Assembly: GCF_000960995.1 (NCBI RefSeq)
Contig: NZ_CP009435.1
Location: forward strand, 186,001-250,000
Direction of reading: 5' to 3'
DNA: 64,000 bases
From: Burkholderia glumae LMG 2196 = ATCC 33617
Lineage (GTDB): Bacteria > Pseudomonadota > Gammaproteobacteria > Burkholderiales > Burkholderiaceae
Shown: in pieces, positions 41,088-50,220 of the stretch
Position numbering within the stretch: position 1 is the stretch's first letter
Layout: each line of letters begins with the position of its first letter
The notes under the pieces: generated by a model
The model's database searches: none
What the model saw: only the letters and a program-made list of their open reading frames with translations
Told to the model about the DNA's origin: nothing
Program-made: the position numbers and the translations under genes

Positions 41088-41586
41088 CAGGCGCCCTCCC
41101 CGGTACGGCCGATCGAGTCAAAGATTAAGGCCATCATGTACACACGACTCATGGTAAGGCGCGAAGCGCGGTGTTTCGTTACGACTGGCAATTGCGGATC
41201 GAGGCCACCGCTGCCCCGTCCGCCTCGCCTCCCCCGTCGTCGGCAAAACCGACCGACGCGACGACGGCAAGACACTACTACAACCCGTGTTTCAGGCACA
41301 AGCTCGCGGCATACATCATGCTGGTATCCGCCGCGAATCGTGGAGAAATCGACCCGAAACGGGTGGATCGCGGGGACTTTGAAAGAACTTGCAAGCGGGC
41401 TGCAACGTGCGCGCCGCCGTGCAAGGGCGAATTATGCCGCGATCCGGCACGCGGCGAAACCCGCCCGGGCGCGGATGCAACAGCGGCGCCGCGCGGGTCC
41501 GGCCAAACGTGGGCAAAGAGCCGCAGCGAAGCAGGTATGATCGAGTCTGCTTGGCAAGAACGAACGTCTACATGCAGGAGGGCTGA
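41088..41586. other. Divergent intergenic region
   Basis: About 500 nt between the permease gene and a small plus-strand gene, holding promoters for both. A short basic frame at 41340-41540 (GTG start, ending KRGQRAAAKQV) is possible but unsupported by a ribosome binding site. AGGAGG lies at the far right, before the next gene. Confidence 0.4.
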
Positions 41587-41853
41587 ATGGCAGGAAATCT
41601 GGTTATCGTGTGCCGGGATCAGGACGCGGACGCGTTCTACACGCTGATGCAGGAGTACGGTGCGTTCCAGGCGCGGCTGTCGTCTACCGCGTGGTATCTG
41701 AACATGAACATCGTGCCGGAATCGCTGCAGGACGAAATCCTCGAGCGGCTCGGCAAGTACACGACTTTGTATATCTTCGAGGCGACGAGCGTCACCTACA
41801 ACACCATCGACAGCCACGCGGCGGAAACGCTCGGGTCGCTGTTCGGCGAGTAG
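41587..41853 (+). CDS. Conserved-looking small hypothetical protein
   Basis: 88 residues, ATG with AGGAGG six nt upstream. A compact alpha/beta fold (NLVIVCRDQDADAFYTLMQEYG, AWYLNMNIVPESLQDEILERLGKYTTLYIFEATS) that could be ferredoxin-like. Soluble. No family is recognised. Confidence 0.7.
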   Translation: MAGNLVIVCRDQDADAFYTLMQEYGAFQARLSSTAWYLNMNIVPESLQDEILERLGKYTTLYIFEATSVTYNTIDSHAAETLGSLFGE

Positions 41854-41917
41854 CCCGACACGCCGGCGCGGCGCCCGCCGCGCCGGCCCTCTCCGCTTGC
41901 TTTCGAGTCCCGGCGGC

Positions 41918-43231
41918 TCACGCCCCCGCGGGGTCGCGTTCGGGTTTGGGCACCGCGTCCAACGGGAACACCATCGCGACGCGCAGCCCCCCCTGCTCCT
42001 GGTTACCGATCCGGCACGTCCCGCCGAGGCGCTGCACGAGCCGCTCGACGATGGCGAGCCCGAGCCCGCTGTGGCCGTTGCCGCCGCGCGCCGGGTCGAG
42101 CCGCACGAACGGCCGCGTGGCGTCGGCCAGGTCGCGCTGCGCGATGCCCTTGCCGTGGTCGCTCACGCTCAGCAGGTAACCCTCGCCGGTGCGCTCGGTG
42201 GCGACCCGCACCGGCGGCGCGCCATAGGCGTGCGCATTGTCGAGCAGGTTCGAGAGAATCCGGTCGAGCGTCGCGGCCGGCAGCCGGAAGCCGCTGCCCG
42301 CCGCGAGCGCGACGTCGACCGTCGGCGCGTTCGGCGCGACCGCCCGATAGGTGCGTGCGATCCGCTCGCAGGCCTGATCGACCTCCACCACCTCGCTGCG
42401 ATCGACGCCGCCGTGCGCGAACACGAGGAACTGGTCGACGATGTGCGACATCGAATCGACGTCGCGTACCACGCCGTCGCGCAGCCGCATGTCGTCCATC
42501 ATCTCGGCGCGCAGCCGCATGCGCGCGAGCGGCGTGCGCAGGTCGTGCGCCACGCCGGCCAGCATCACGGCGCGATCGTTCTCGGCGCGCGACACCTGCT
42601 CGACCATCTGGTTGAAGCCGCGCGTGAGCTGGCGCAGCTCGCGCGGGCCGGCCTCGCGCACCGGCGGCACCGTCATGCCGCGGCCGAAGCGGCCCACCGC
42701 GCGCGCCAGCGAACGCAGCGGCTGCTGCAACTGCCAGGCGGCGAACAGCGCCGCCATCACCGCGGCCGAGAAGATCATCCCGAGCCACATCAGCATGCGG
42801 TCGCGCGAGCGGCGCGGCCGCAACGGCTGCGCGGGCACCACGATCCAGTTGCGGTCGTTCGGCTCCTTCACCCACAGCACGGGCGGCTTGCCCGGCTGGC
42901 CGAAGCGCACCTCGGTGCCGGCCGGCATGCGGTCGCGCAGATCGTCGAGGAAGCGCTTCGGGGGCGCCGCCATGTCGGGGTCTTCACGCGGCACGTCGGG
43001 GCTGTCGGGCGGCACGATCCGCACCCGCGAGGGCAGCGGCTGGTCCGGCGTGTGCTGCTCGTGCTGGCGGACCGCTTCGACGAGGAACGCGGCCTCCTCC
43101 ACGGCATAGCGCATCTGCGATTCGTTGCGGTCGAGCCGGATCGCCAGGTACCACGCGAAGTGCGACAGCAGCAGCACGCCCACCACCAGCATGGCGAGCC
43201 GGCCGAACAGCGAATCAATGGGTCTGCGCAT
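41918..43231 (-). CDS. Sensor histidine kinase, EnvZ/RisS-like
   Basis: 437 residues. Two transmembrane helices (LAMLVVGVLLLSHFAWYL near 15-32 and a second near 155-175) flank a periplasmic sensor region. A HAMP linker follows (LQQPLRSLARAVGRFGRG), then the H-box VAHDLRTPLARMRLRAEM (His about 227). The N-box DNAHAYGAPP and G-box SDHGKGI are in place. The upstream ATG at 43231 overlaps the response regulator stop by 17 nt. Works with the adjacent regulator in envelope or osmotic sensing. Confidence 0.92.
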   Translation of the reverse strand: MRRPIDSLFGRLAMLVVGVLLLSHFAWYLAIRLDRNESQMRYAVEEAAFLVEAVRQHEQHTPDQPLPSRVRIVPPDSPDVPREDPDMAAPPKRFLDDLRDRMPAGTEVRFGQPGKPPVLWVKEPNDRNWIVVPAQPLRPRRSRDRMLMWLGMIFSAAVMAALFAAWQLQQPLRSLARAVGRFGRGMTVPPVREAGPRELRQLTRGFNQMVEQVSRAENDRAVMLAGVAHDLRTPLARMRLRAEMMDDMRLRDGVVRDVDSMSHIVDQFLVFAHGGVDRSEVVEVDQACERIARTYRAVAPNAPTVDVALAAGSGFRLPAATLDRILSNLLDNAHAYGAPPVRVATERTGEGYLLSVSDHGKGIAQRDLADATRPFVRLDPARGGNGHSGLGLAIVERLVQRLGGTCRIGNQEQGGLRVAMVFPLDAVPKPERDPAGA

Positions 43232-43940
43232 GGGCCTCGCCGTTGGGCACGAACACGTAGCCGCGGCCACGCACGGTCTGGATGAAGCGCGGCGTGGAAG
43301 GATCGCTTTCCAGGATCCGCCGCAGGCGCCAGACCTGCACGTCGATGCCGCGGTCGGTGCCGTCGTACTCGGGGCCGTGCAGCAGTTCGAGCAGGCGCTC
43401 GCGGGTGAGCGTGCGCAGCGCGTTGTTGACGAAGATCTTCAGCAGCGCGAACTCGCTGCTCGACAGCGTGGCGGGCCGGCCGTCCACCGACAGCGTGCGC
43501 GCCTGGAAGTCGAGCACGAAGCGGCCGAACGCGTAGGGCTCGCGCTGCTCGGGCGCCGCCGCCGACGGCGTGGCGCGGCGCCGGCGCAGCACCGCCTGGG
43601 CGCGCGCCAGCAGCTCGCGCGGGTTGAACGGCTTGCCGAGGTAGTCGTCGGCGCCGAGCTCGAGGCCGACGATGCGGTCCACGTCGTCGGCGCGCGCGGT
43701 CAGCATGATCACCGGGATGTCGTCGCCGGCCGCGCGCAGCCGGCGCAGCGCGGTCAAGCCGTCGACGCCCGGCATCATCAGGTCCAGCACGATCAGGTCG
43801 GGGCGCTCGCGCTCCAGGCGCTTCTCGAGCGAGGCGGCGTCGTGCAGCACCGACACTTCCATGCCCTGGCGCACGAGGTAGTCGCGCAGCAGGTCGCGCA
43901 GTTCTTGGTCGTCGTCGACGATGAGGATCTGGGTAGTCAT
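43215..43940 (-). CDS. OmpR-family response regulator
   Basis: 241 residues. Receiver domain with acidic pocket (VDDD at 8-11), phospho-acceptor Asp53 in DLIVLDLMMPGVDG and Lys in YLGKPF. The winged-helix DNA-binding domain ends GRGYVFVPNGE. Closest in style to OmpR/RisA. It precedes the kinase in the same operon and is divergent from a Spy-like periplasmic protein gene, a plausible target. Confidence 0.94.
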   Translation of the reverse strand: MTTQILIVDDDQELRDLLRDYLVRQGMEVSVLHDAASLEKRLERERPDLIVLDLMMPGVDGLTALRRLRAAGDDIPVIMLTARADDVDRIVGLELGADDYLGKPFNPRELLARAQAVLRRRRATPSAAAPEQREPYAFGRFVLDFQARTLSVDGRPATLSSSEFALLKIFVNNALRTLTRERLLELLHGPEYDGTDRGIDVQVWRLRRILESDPSTPRFIQTVRGRGYVFVPNGEAHAQTH

Positions 43941-44172
43941 GGCGTGAAGTTTACCGTGCGGCTTGGCGGGCCCGGCTGAAACATACCGGCCAATGGGTTA
44001 CTGGGAATTACCGTGCAAGCCGGATGTAATGCGCGGTAACCGGGGACGGGGCCGACGTAACACCGGCGGCGGCGTGCTTGGCTACGCTGCGTCCTACCGA
44101 TGCGGACGGCGCTGGCCGCTTCGCGCACCGCGCCGCCACGTCGACCCGTTCATCCAATCAGGAGTCACCGCA

Positions 44173-44727
44173 ATGTATAAGAAGACGTCCCGCATGGCTA
44201 TCGCCGCCGCGACCGTACTGGCCCTCTCGCTGAGCGCCGCCGCCCAGGCCCAGACCGCCGGCGCCGCCATGCCGCCCGCCGACGCGCATGGCGGCCCGGG
44301 GCCGCACTGGCACCGCCACGGCGGTCCCGAAGCCGTGTTCGAGCGCCTGCACGACCAGCTCGGGCTGAACGCGCGGCAGGAGCAACAGTACCAGGCCGCC
44401 GCCGCCACCTCGAAGCAGAACCGCCAGGCGATGCGCCGGAACTTCGAGCAGGCGCGCTCGCAGCTCGAGGCCGCGCAGAGCCAGCCGATCCTCGACCTCG
44501 ACGCGCTGCACAGCGCGCGCCAGCAGGTCGAGCAGCAGAACGCGCTGTTGCGCGAGCAGACCGAACGCGCCTGGCTCGCGTTCTACGACGGCCTGAACGA
44601 CCAGCAGAAAACGACCGTCAGCGCCGCCCTCAAGCAACAGTTCGCGAACATGAAGGCGCGCCACGAGCAGCGGAAGGCGCGCTGGCAGCACCATCACGCC
44701 TCGCAGGCGACGGCGGCCTCGCAGTAG
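44173..44727 (+). CDS. Spy/CpxP-like periplasmic protein
   Basis: 184 residues. Signal peptide (MAIAAATVLALSLSAAAQAQ), a His-rich stretch (HGGPGPHWHRHGG) and a long helical domain with RQEQQYQAAAATSKQNRQAM and LNDQQKTTVSAALKQQF, the LTxxQ-type pattern of Spy/CpxP/ZraP proteins. Predicted ATP-independent chaperone or metal-linked stress sensor of the periplasm. Its gene starts 232 nt from the divergent OmpR/EnvZ-like operon. Confidence 0.78.
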   Translation: MYKKTSRMAIAAATVLALSLSAAAQAQTAGAAMPPADAHGGPGPHWHRHGGPEAVFERLHDQLGLNARQEQQYQAAAATSKQNRQAMRRNFEQARSQLEAAQSQPILDLDALHSARQQVEQQNALLREQTERAWLAFYDGLNDQQKTTVSAALKQQFANMKARHEQRKARWQHHHASQATAASQ

Positions 44728-45106
44728 GCGCCGCCCGCGCCGGCCGCCCCGCCCCGCGGGCATCGATGCCGGCGCACGTCGCCGCACCACACCACGTCCC
44801 ACACCGGGCGCGCAGCCCTGCCGCCCACCGCCATGATCGGCGGCCGCCCCGCGCCCGTCGGCGGGCCGGCGGCACGATCCACAGCAGCCCCCTACCGTGC
44901 GGGCCGCAGCCGGTAACGGCCCGCGCCGCTTTCCGAATCGAGATTCGACCTTGCACGCCGCAGGCTCGGGTAAAATACCGCCCTTTTGGCCGGCCGGCCC
45001 CGCCCGCCCGATCGCCGAAGCCGCCGACACCGAATTTTGACTGACTAGAATACGGCCGGCGCGGCGCGGGCGAAGGCCGGCGCGCGGCAGTCGTAAGAGG
45101 AATCAG
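44728..45106. other. Region upstream of the amino-acid transport operon
   Basis: About 380 nt, GC-rich. A TAAAAT at about 44975 may be a -10 but no good -35 is spaced from it. AGAGGA precedes the next ATG. Confidence 0.4.
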
Positions 45107-45883
45107 ATGAAGAAGCTCGCCCTGTGCGCAGCACTCGCCATGGCGGCGAGCGGCGCCGTCGCGAAGGAATGGAAGACGGTCCGGATCGGCGTCGACGCCA
45201 GTTACCCGCCGTTCGAATCGGTCGCGCAGAACGGCGACATCGTCGGCTTCGACGTCGACCTGGCGAAGGAAATCTGCACGCGCATCGCGGTGCGCTGCAC
45301 CTGGGTCGCGCAGGATCTCGACGGGATCATCCCGGCCCTGAAGGCGCGCAAGTTCGACGTGATCATGTCGTCGCTGACCGTCACCGACAAGCGCCGCGAG
45401 CAGATCGACTTCTCGGACAAGCTGTACGACGCGCCCGCGCGGATGATCGCGCCGGCCGGCTCGCCGCTGCTGCCCACGCTCGCCTCGCTCAAGGGCAAGC
45501 GCGTCGGGGTCGAGCAGGGGTCGACGCAGGAAACCTACGCGAAGACCTACTGGGAGCCGCGCGGTGTGACGATCGTGCCGTACCAAAACCAGGATCAGGT
45601 CTACGCCGATCTCGGGACCGGCCGGCTCGACGCCGCGCTGCAGGACGAATTGCAGGCCGACTACGGGTTCCTGCGCACGCCGCGCGGCAAGGGTTTCGCG
45701 TGGGCGGGCCCGGAAGTGAAGGACCCGAAGACGATCGGCGACGGCACCGCGATCGGCCTGCGCAAGGAGGACACGGATCTGAAGGCGAAGATCAACGCCG
45801 CTCTCGCCGCGATGCACAAGGATGGGACTTACGACAGGTTGTCGCACAAGTACTTCTCGTTCAGCGTGTATTCGGCGAAGTAA
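45107..45883 (+). CDS. Basic amino-acid ABC transporter, binding protein (HisJ/ArgT type)
   Basis: 258 residues with a signal peptide (KLALCAALAMAASGAVA). The SBP family 3 fold is clear: TVRIGVDASYPPFESVAQNGDIVGFDVDLAKEI, IIPALKARKFDVIMSSLTVTDKRREQIDFS (the ligand-binding Ser/Thr/Arg), and KGKRVGVEQGSTQE. It captures lysine, arginine, ornithine or histidine in the periplasm. First gene of a four-gene operon, with a 180-nt gap before the permease. Confidence 0.94.
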   Translation: MKKLALCAALAMAASGAVAKEWKTVRIGVDASYPPFESVAQNGDIVGFDVDLAKEICTRIAVRCTWVAQDLDGIIPALKARKFDVIMSSLTVTDKRREQIDFSDKLYDAPARMIAPAGSPLLPTLASLKGKRVGVEQGSTQETYAKTYWEPRGVTIVPYQNQDQVYADLGTGRLDAALQDELQADYGFLRTPRGKGFAWAGPEVKDPKTIGDGTAIGLRKEDTDLKAKINAALAAMHKDGTYDRLSHKYFSFSVYSAK

Positions 45884-46063
45884 CCACGTTTCGGCCGGAC
45901 TGGCCGCCGCGCGTCACCGCGCGCGGCGGCCAGTCCGGCACGAGGAAGTCGCCAGCCGCCCGGCGGAATCACCGGGCAGCCCGACCCACATGCACGGGGC
46001 GTGCCGCCCGACCCGCGGCACGCGTCTTTCTCGGCGCCCGCGTTGCGCCGTCAAGGACTTCAT

Positions 46064-46753
46064 ATGTTTCTTCAAGGCTACGGCCCGCTGATACTTTCCG
46101 GCACCTGGCAGACCATCAAGCTCGCCGTGCTGTCGCTCGCCTTCGCGTTCGTGCTCGGCCTGCTCGGCGCGGCCGCGAAACTCTCGCGCAACCGGATCAC
46201 GAACGGGCTCGGCACGCTCTACACCACGCTGATCCGCGGCGTGCCCGATCTGGTGCTGATGCTGCTGCTGTTCTACAGCCTGCAGATCTGGCTCAACCAA
46301 TTCACCGACATGATGAACTGGGATCAGATCGACATCGACCCGTTCGCGGCCGGCGTGCTGGTGCTCGGCTTCATCTACGGCGCCTACTTCACCGAAACCT
46401 TCCGCGGCGCGTTCCTGTCGGTGCCGCGCGGCCAGCTCGAGGCGGGCGCCGCCTACGGGATGTCGAACTGGCGGGTGTTCTCGCGCGTGATGTTCCCGCA
46501 GATGATGCGCTTCGCGCTGCCCGGCATCGGCAACAACTGGCAGGTGCTCGTCAAGTCCACCGCGCTGGTGTCGATCATCGGCCTGGCCGACGTGGTCAAG
46601 GCCTCGCAGGACGCCGGCAAGGGCACGCTGCGTTTCTTCTTCTTCACGCTGCTCGCGGGGGCCATCTACCTCGCGATCACGACGATCTCGAACTTCGTGC
46701 TGATGTGGCTGGAAAAGCGCTACTCCACGGGCGTCCGCAAGGCTGACCTATGA
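46064..46753 (+). CDS. hisQ: Amino-acid ABC transporter permease HisQ
   Basis: 229 residues, five or so helices, with the coupling segment EAGAAYGMSNWRVFSRVMFPQMMRFALPG. The ATG at 46064 begins MFLQGYGPLILSGTWQTI, the normal HisQ start. It overlaps hisM by 4 nt, as expected for an obligate permease pair. Confidence 0.93.
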   Translation: MFLQGYGPLILSGTWQTIKLAVLSLAFAFVLGLLGAAAKLSRNRITNGLGTLYTTLIRGVPDLVLMLLLFYSLQIWLNQFTDMMNWDQIDIDPFAAGVLVLGFIYGAYFTETFRGAFLSVPRGQLEAGAAYGMSNWRVFSRVMFPQMMRFALPGIGNNWQVLVKSTALVSIIGLADVVKASQDAGKGTLRFFFFTLLAGAIYLAITTISNFVLMWLEKRYSTGVRKADL

Positions 46754-47463
46754 TCGAACTGATTCAGGAATACTGGCGCAACTACCTCTACACCGACGGC
46801 TATCACATCACCGGCGTGGCGATCACCCTGTGGCTGCTGGTGGTGTCGATCGGCCTCGGCTTCTGCCTGTCGGTGCCGCTCGCTTGCGCGCGCGTGTCGA
46901 AGCGCAAGTGGCTGGCCGGCGCGGTGTGGCTCTATACCTACGTGTTCCGCGGCACGCCGCTCTACGTGCAGCTGCTGCTCTGCTACACGGGCCTCTACAG
47001 CCTGCAGGCGGTGCGCGGCACGCCGCTGTTGAACGAGTTCTTCCGCGACGGCATGCACTGCACGCTGCTCGCGTTCACGCTCAACACCTGCGCCTACACC
47101 ACCGAGATCTTCGCCGGCGCGATCAAGGCGACCGCCTACGGCGAGATCGAGGCCGCGCGCGCCTACGGGATGTCCACCTTCACGCTCTACCGCCGCGTGA
47201 TCCTGCCCTCCGCGCTGCGCCGCGCGCTGCCGCTCTACAGCAACGAGGTGATCCTGATGCTGCACGCCACCACGGTGGCGTTCACGGCCACCGTGCCCGA
47301 CATCCTGAAGATCGCGCGCGACGTCAACTCGGCCACCTACATGTCGTTCCACGCGTTCGGCATCGCCGCGCTCCTCTATCTCGCGATCTCGTTTACGCTC
47401 GTGTGGCTGTTCCGCCAGGCCGAGCGGCGCTGGCTCGCCTACCTGCGCCCGCAAGGCAAATAA
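46750..47463 (+). CDS. hisM: Amino-acid ABC transporter permease HisM
   Basis: 237 residues, inner membrane. YTYVFRGTPLYVQLLLCYTG and EIEAARAYGMSTFTLYRRVI (coupling helix) are family hallmarks. Forms the channel with HisQ; HisP binds underneath. Start overlaps the hisQ stop (ATGA). Confidence 0.94.
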   Translation: MIELIQEYWRNYLYTDGYHITGVAITLWLLVVSIGLGFCLSVPLACARVSKRKWLAGAVWLYTYVFRGTPLYVQLLLCYTGLYSLQAVRGTPLLNEFFRDGMHCTLLAFTLNTCAYTTEIFAGAIKATAYGEIEAARAYGMSTFTLYRRVILPSALRRALPLYSNEVILMLHATTVAFTATVPDILKIARDVNSATYMSFHAFGIAALLYLAISFTLVWLFRQAERRWLAYLRPQGK

Positions 47464-47481
47464 ACGGCGCGAGGACTCCTG

Positions 47482-48261
47482 ATGAATTCCAAGATGCACA
47501 AGCTTTTCGTCGACGATCTCCACAAGCAGTACGGCAGCAACGAAGTCCTGAAGGGCGTGTCGCTGAAGGCGCAGGCCGGCGACGTGATCAGCGTGATCGG
47601 CTCGTCCGGCTCCGGCAAGAGCACGATGCTGCGTTGCATCAATTTCCTCGAGCAGCCGAACGCGGGCCGCATCTTCGTGGACGGCGAGGAAGTGCGCACC
47701 GCGAAGGACAAGACCGGCGCGCTGAAGGCGGCCGACGCGAAGCAGTTGCAGCGCGTGCGCACCAAGCTCGCGATGGTGTTCCAGCACTTCAATCTCTGGT
47801 CGCACATGAACGTGCTCGAGAACGTGATCGAGGCGCCGGTGCACGTGCTTGGCCTGTCCACGCGCGAGGCGGAGGCGCGCGCGCGCGAGTACCTGGAGAA
47901 GGTGGGGCTGCCGCCGCGCGTCGAGAAGCAGTATCCGTCGCATCTGTCGGGCGGCCAGCAGCAGCGCGTGGCGATCGCGCGCGCGCTGGCGATGCACCCG
48001 GACGTGATGCTGTTCGACGAGCCGACCTCGGCGCTCGACCCGGAGCTGGTGGGCGAGGTGCTGAAGGTGATGCAGAAGCTGGCCGAGGAAGGCCGCACCA
48101 TGATCGTGGTCACGCACGAGATGGGCTTCGCGCGCAACGTCTCGAACCACGTGATGTTCCTGCACCAGGGCCGCGTCGAGGAGGAAGGCGCGCCCGCCGA
48201 GGTGTTCGGCAACACGCGCAGCGAGCGCCTGAAGCAATTCCTCTCGGGCAGCCTCAAGTAA
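47482..48261 (+). CDS. hisP: Amino-acid ABC transporter ATP-binding protein HisP
   Basis: 259 residues. Walker A GSSGSGKST (about 36-44), Q-loop VFQHFNLW, signature LSGGQQQRVAIARAL, Walker B VMLFDEPTSALD and H-loop VTHEMGFA are intact. Eighteen nt after hisM. An IS481-family element is inserted 2 nt after the stop codon, separating the operon from a GC hairpin that was probably its transcript end. Confidence 0.95.
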   Translation: MNSKMHKLFVDDLHKQYGSNEVLKGVSLKAQAGDVISVIGSSGSGKSTMLRCINFLEQPNAGRIFVDGEEVRTAKDKTGALKAADAKQLQRVRTKLAMVFQHFNLWSHMNVLENVIEAPVHVLGLSTREAEARAREYLEKVGLPPRVEKQYPSHLSGGQQQRVAIARALAMHPDVMLFDEPTSALDPELVGEVLKVMQKLAEEGRTMIVVTHEMGFARNVSNHVMFLHQGRVEEEGAPAEVFGNTRSERLKQFLSGSLK

Positions 48262-48263
48262 GG

Positions 48264-49478
48264 TGTAGAAGTTCAGACTTGATCTGACAGTAAGGCCTTG
48301 CCAAGAGGCGGGGTTACCCGTTTTGATAGAGGTGCGAATCTTCATCAAAACAGCGCGCAAGCGCCAAGGAGTAACCCCGTGAGTAGTCTCAACCAAAATG
48401 TCATCCGCCACAAGATCGGTCTGCTGAATCTGGCCACCGAGCTCGGGAACGTGTCGAAGGCCTGCAAGGTGATGGGGCTGTCGCGCGATACGTTCTACCG
48501 CTATCAGAATGCCGTGGCCGAGGGCGGCGTCGATGCCCTGTTCGACAGCAATCGGCGCAAGCCGAATCCCAAGAATCGAGTCGATGAAGCGACGGAAATC
48601 GCCGTGCTGGCCTATGCCATCGAGCAGCCCGCCCACGGGCAGGTTCGGGTCAGCAACGAATTACGCCGGCGCGGTATTTTCGTGTCTGCATCCGGCGTTC
48701 GTTCGATCTGGCTGCGTCACGAATTGTCGTCCTTCAAGCTGAGGCTCGTGGCGCTGGAGAAGCAGGTCGCTGAAAAAGGCATCGTGCTGAGCGAGGACCA
48801 GGTGGCCGCGCTGGAAAGAAAGCAGGACGACGATGTGGCTCATGGCGAAATCGAAACCGCTCATCCCGGCTATCTGGGCTCGCAGGACACGTTCTACGTG
48901 GGCACGATCAAGGGCGTAGGCCGGATTTACCAGCAGACCTTCGTCGACACCTACAGCAAAGTGGCGATGGCCAAGCTGTACACGACCAAGACACCGATCA
49001 CGGCGGCCGATCTGCTCAATGACCGGGTGTTGCCGTTCTTCGAGGAGCACGGCATGGGTGTGATCCGCATGCTGACCGATCGAGGCACGGAGTATTGCGG
49101 CAAGCCGGAATCGCACGATTATCAGCTGTACCTGGCGCTGAACGACATCGAGCACACCAAAACCAAGGCGCGACATCCGCAGACCAATGGCATCTGCGAG
49201 CGGTTCCATAAAACCATCCTGCAGGAGTTTTATCAGGTCGCGTTCCGCCACAAGCTCTATCTGACGCTGGCGGAACTGCAGGTCGATCTCGATACTTGGC
49301 TGATGTACTACAACGGCGAGCGAACGCATCAAGGTAAGATGTGTTGTGGTCGCACGCCTTTGCAAACGCTCATCGCGGGCAAGGAGGTGTGGAAGGAGAA
49401 AGTGAGCCACCTGAATCTGATCTGACAGTCACGCACCGTCGGAACGGGTAACTGTCAGATCGGGTCGCGACTTCTACA
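48264..49478 (+). mobile_element. Intact IS481-family insertion sequence
   Basis: 1215 bp. Terminal inverted repeats begin TGTAGAAGT and share GATCTGACAGT further in. A direct duplication AGTAAGG flanks it (48257-48263 and 49479-49485); the left copy contains the hisP stop codon. One full-length transposase lies inside. Sharp ends and an intact target duplication indicate a recent insertion. Confidence 0.92.
48379..49425 (+). CDS. IS481-family transposase
   Basis: 348 residues from a GTG with AAGGAG eight nt upstream. Helix-turn-helix NVSKACKVMGLSRDTFYRY, then an rve integrase core with FVDTYSKVAMAKLY (first Asp), MLTDRGTEYCGK (second Asp) and NGICERFHKTILQEFY (Glu). All three catalytic residues are present, so it should be active. 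Confidence 0.93.
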   Translation: MSSLNQNVIRHKIGLLNLATELGNVSKACKVMGLSRDTFYRYQNAVAEGGVDALFDSNRRKPNPKNRVDEATEIAVLAYAIEQPAHGQVRVSNELRRRGIFVSASGVRSIWLRHELSSFKLRLVALEKQVAEKGIVLSEDQVAALERKQDDDVAHGEIETAHPGYLGSQDTFYVGTIKGVGRIYQQTFVDTYSKVAMAKLYTTKTPITAADLLNDRVLPFFEEHGMGVIRMLTDRGTEYCGKPESHDYQLYLALNDIEHTKTKARHPQTNGICERFHKTILQEFYQVAFRHKLYLTLAELQVDLDTWLMYYNGERTHQGKMCCGRTPLQTLIAGKEVWKEKVSHLNLI

Positions 49479-49485
49479 AGTAAGG

Positions 49486-50220
49486 CTGCCGGCCCGGCGC
49501 CGCCGCGCCGGGGCACCTGCCTTATTCCGCGCTCGCCCCGCCTTTCCCCGCCGCCCTCGCCGCGCCGCCTCCACGCCCCCAAGCCCCCCACGCCACTTCG
49601 CGCTCCGTCGTGCCCGGTCACGACGGCCGCCGGCGCCGTCCGCGCGCCCCGCCTTCGCTCGCTCGACTCCGCGCGCCGCCCCGGCGGTTGAGTGCAACGA
49701 AATCTGCGCACTTCAGTTTGTTTAGCGCCATCGGCCGGCATTTCTTACGAAAAACCAACGATTTCCGCCGATTTTTTTGTACGCACGCCGCACCTTCTCG
49801 TCAATAGTGGCAATCCTTGACCCACTTCGCCGAAAGCCGTGAACGCCTTGCCGGACAAGGCATTGCGTGCGCCGGCAAGCGCCGGTAGCAAGGATCGCTC
49901 CCTGTGCGTTTGGCAATTTTGAGACACCGCCGGGTCAGACAACGATTTTCGTCGCCATCAAAGGGTATTTTTGCTAAATTAGTAACCAAAGTAGCAAAAC
50001 GAAAGTCATGAAATGTAGTTTGACTTCATGGCAACAGGAGACCCCGGCTTGCCTGCCCGGCAAAACGGCCTGAAAAACGGTTCGGTCCGCACCTATCGCG
50101 TCCGCCCATCCGGCAGCCGCACACGGTCTCCCTGGTTATCCCATGTTGACCGGACGCATTCAGCGTCCGGCATCTTGCGCAGTTGGTGGGTTGACTTTTT
50201 GACAGGGTATGGAGGAGATG
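49486..50220. other. Region between the IS element and the porin gene
   Basis: About 735 nt with no credible gene. Near the left, CCCGGCGC and GCGCCGGG (49493-49512) form a hairpin likely to have ended the his operon transcript. The middle is low-complexity GC. From about 49690 it becomes AT-rich, with the porin promoter region, and ends with an 8-bp hairpin at 50150-50170. Confidence 0.5.
50150..50170 (+). promoter_or_regulatory. Hairpin in the porin leader
   Basis: CCGGACGC and GCGTCCGG form a perfect 8-bp stem with loop ATTCA, 50 nt before the porin start. There is no T-run, so it is more likely an mRNA leader structure than a terminator. Confidence 0.5.

Noticed and set aside
39489..41540. 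683-codon plus-strand open frame opposite the permease gene
   Set aside because: Highly charged mirror sequence. Only the last 66 codons (from 41340) fall in non-coding DNA and are noted as a weak possibility.
46720..48636. Long minus-strand open frame opposite hisM and hisP
   Set aside because: It runs into the recently inserted IS element, so it cannot be an old gene, and it has no domain pattern.
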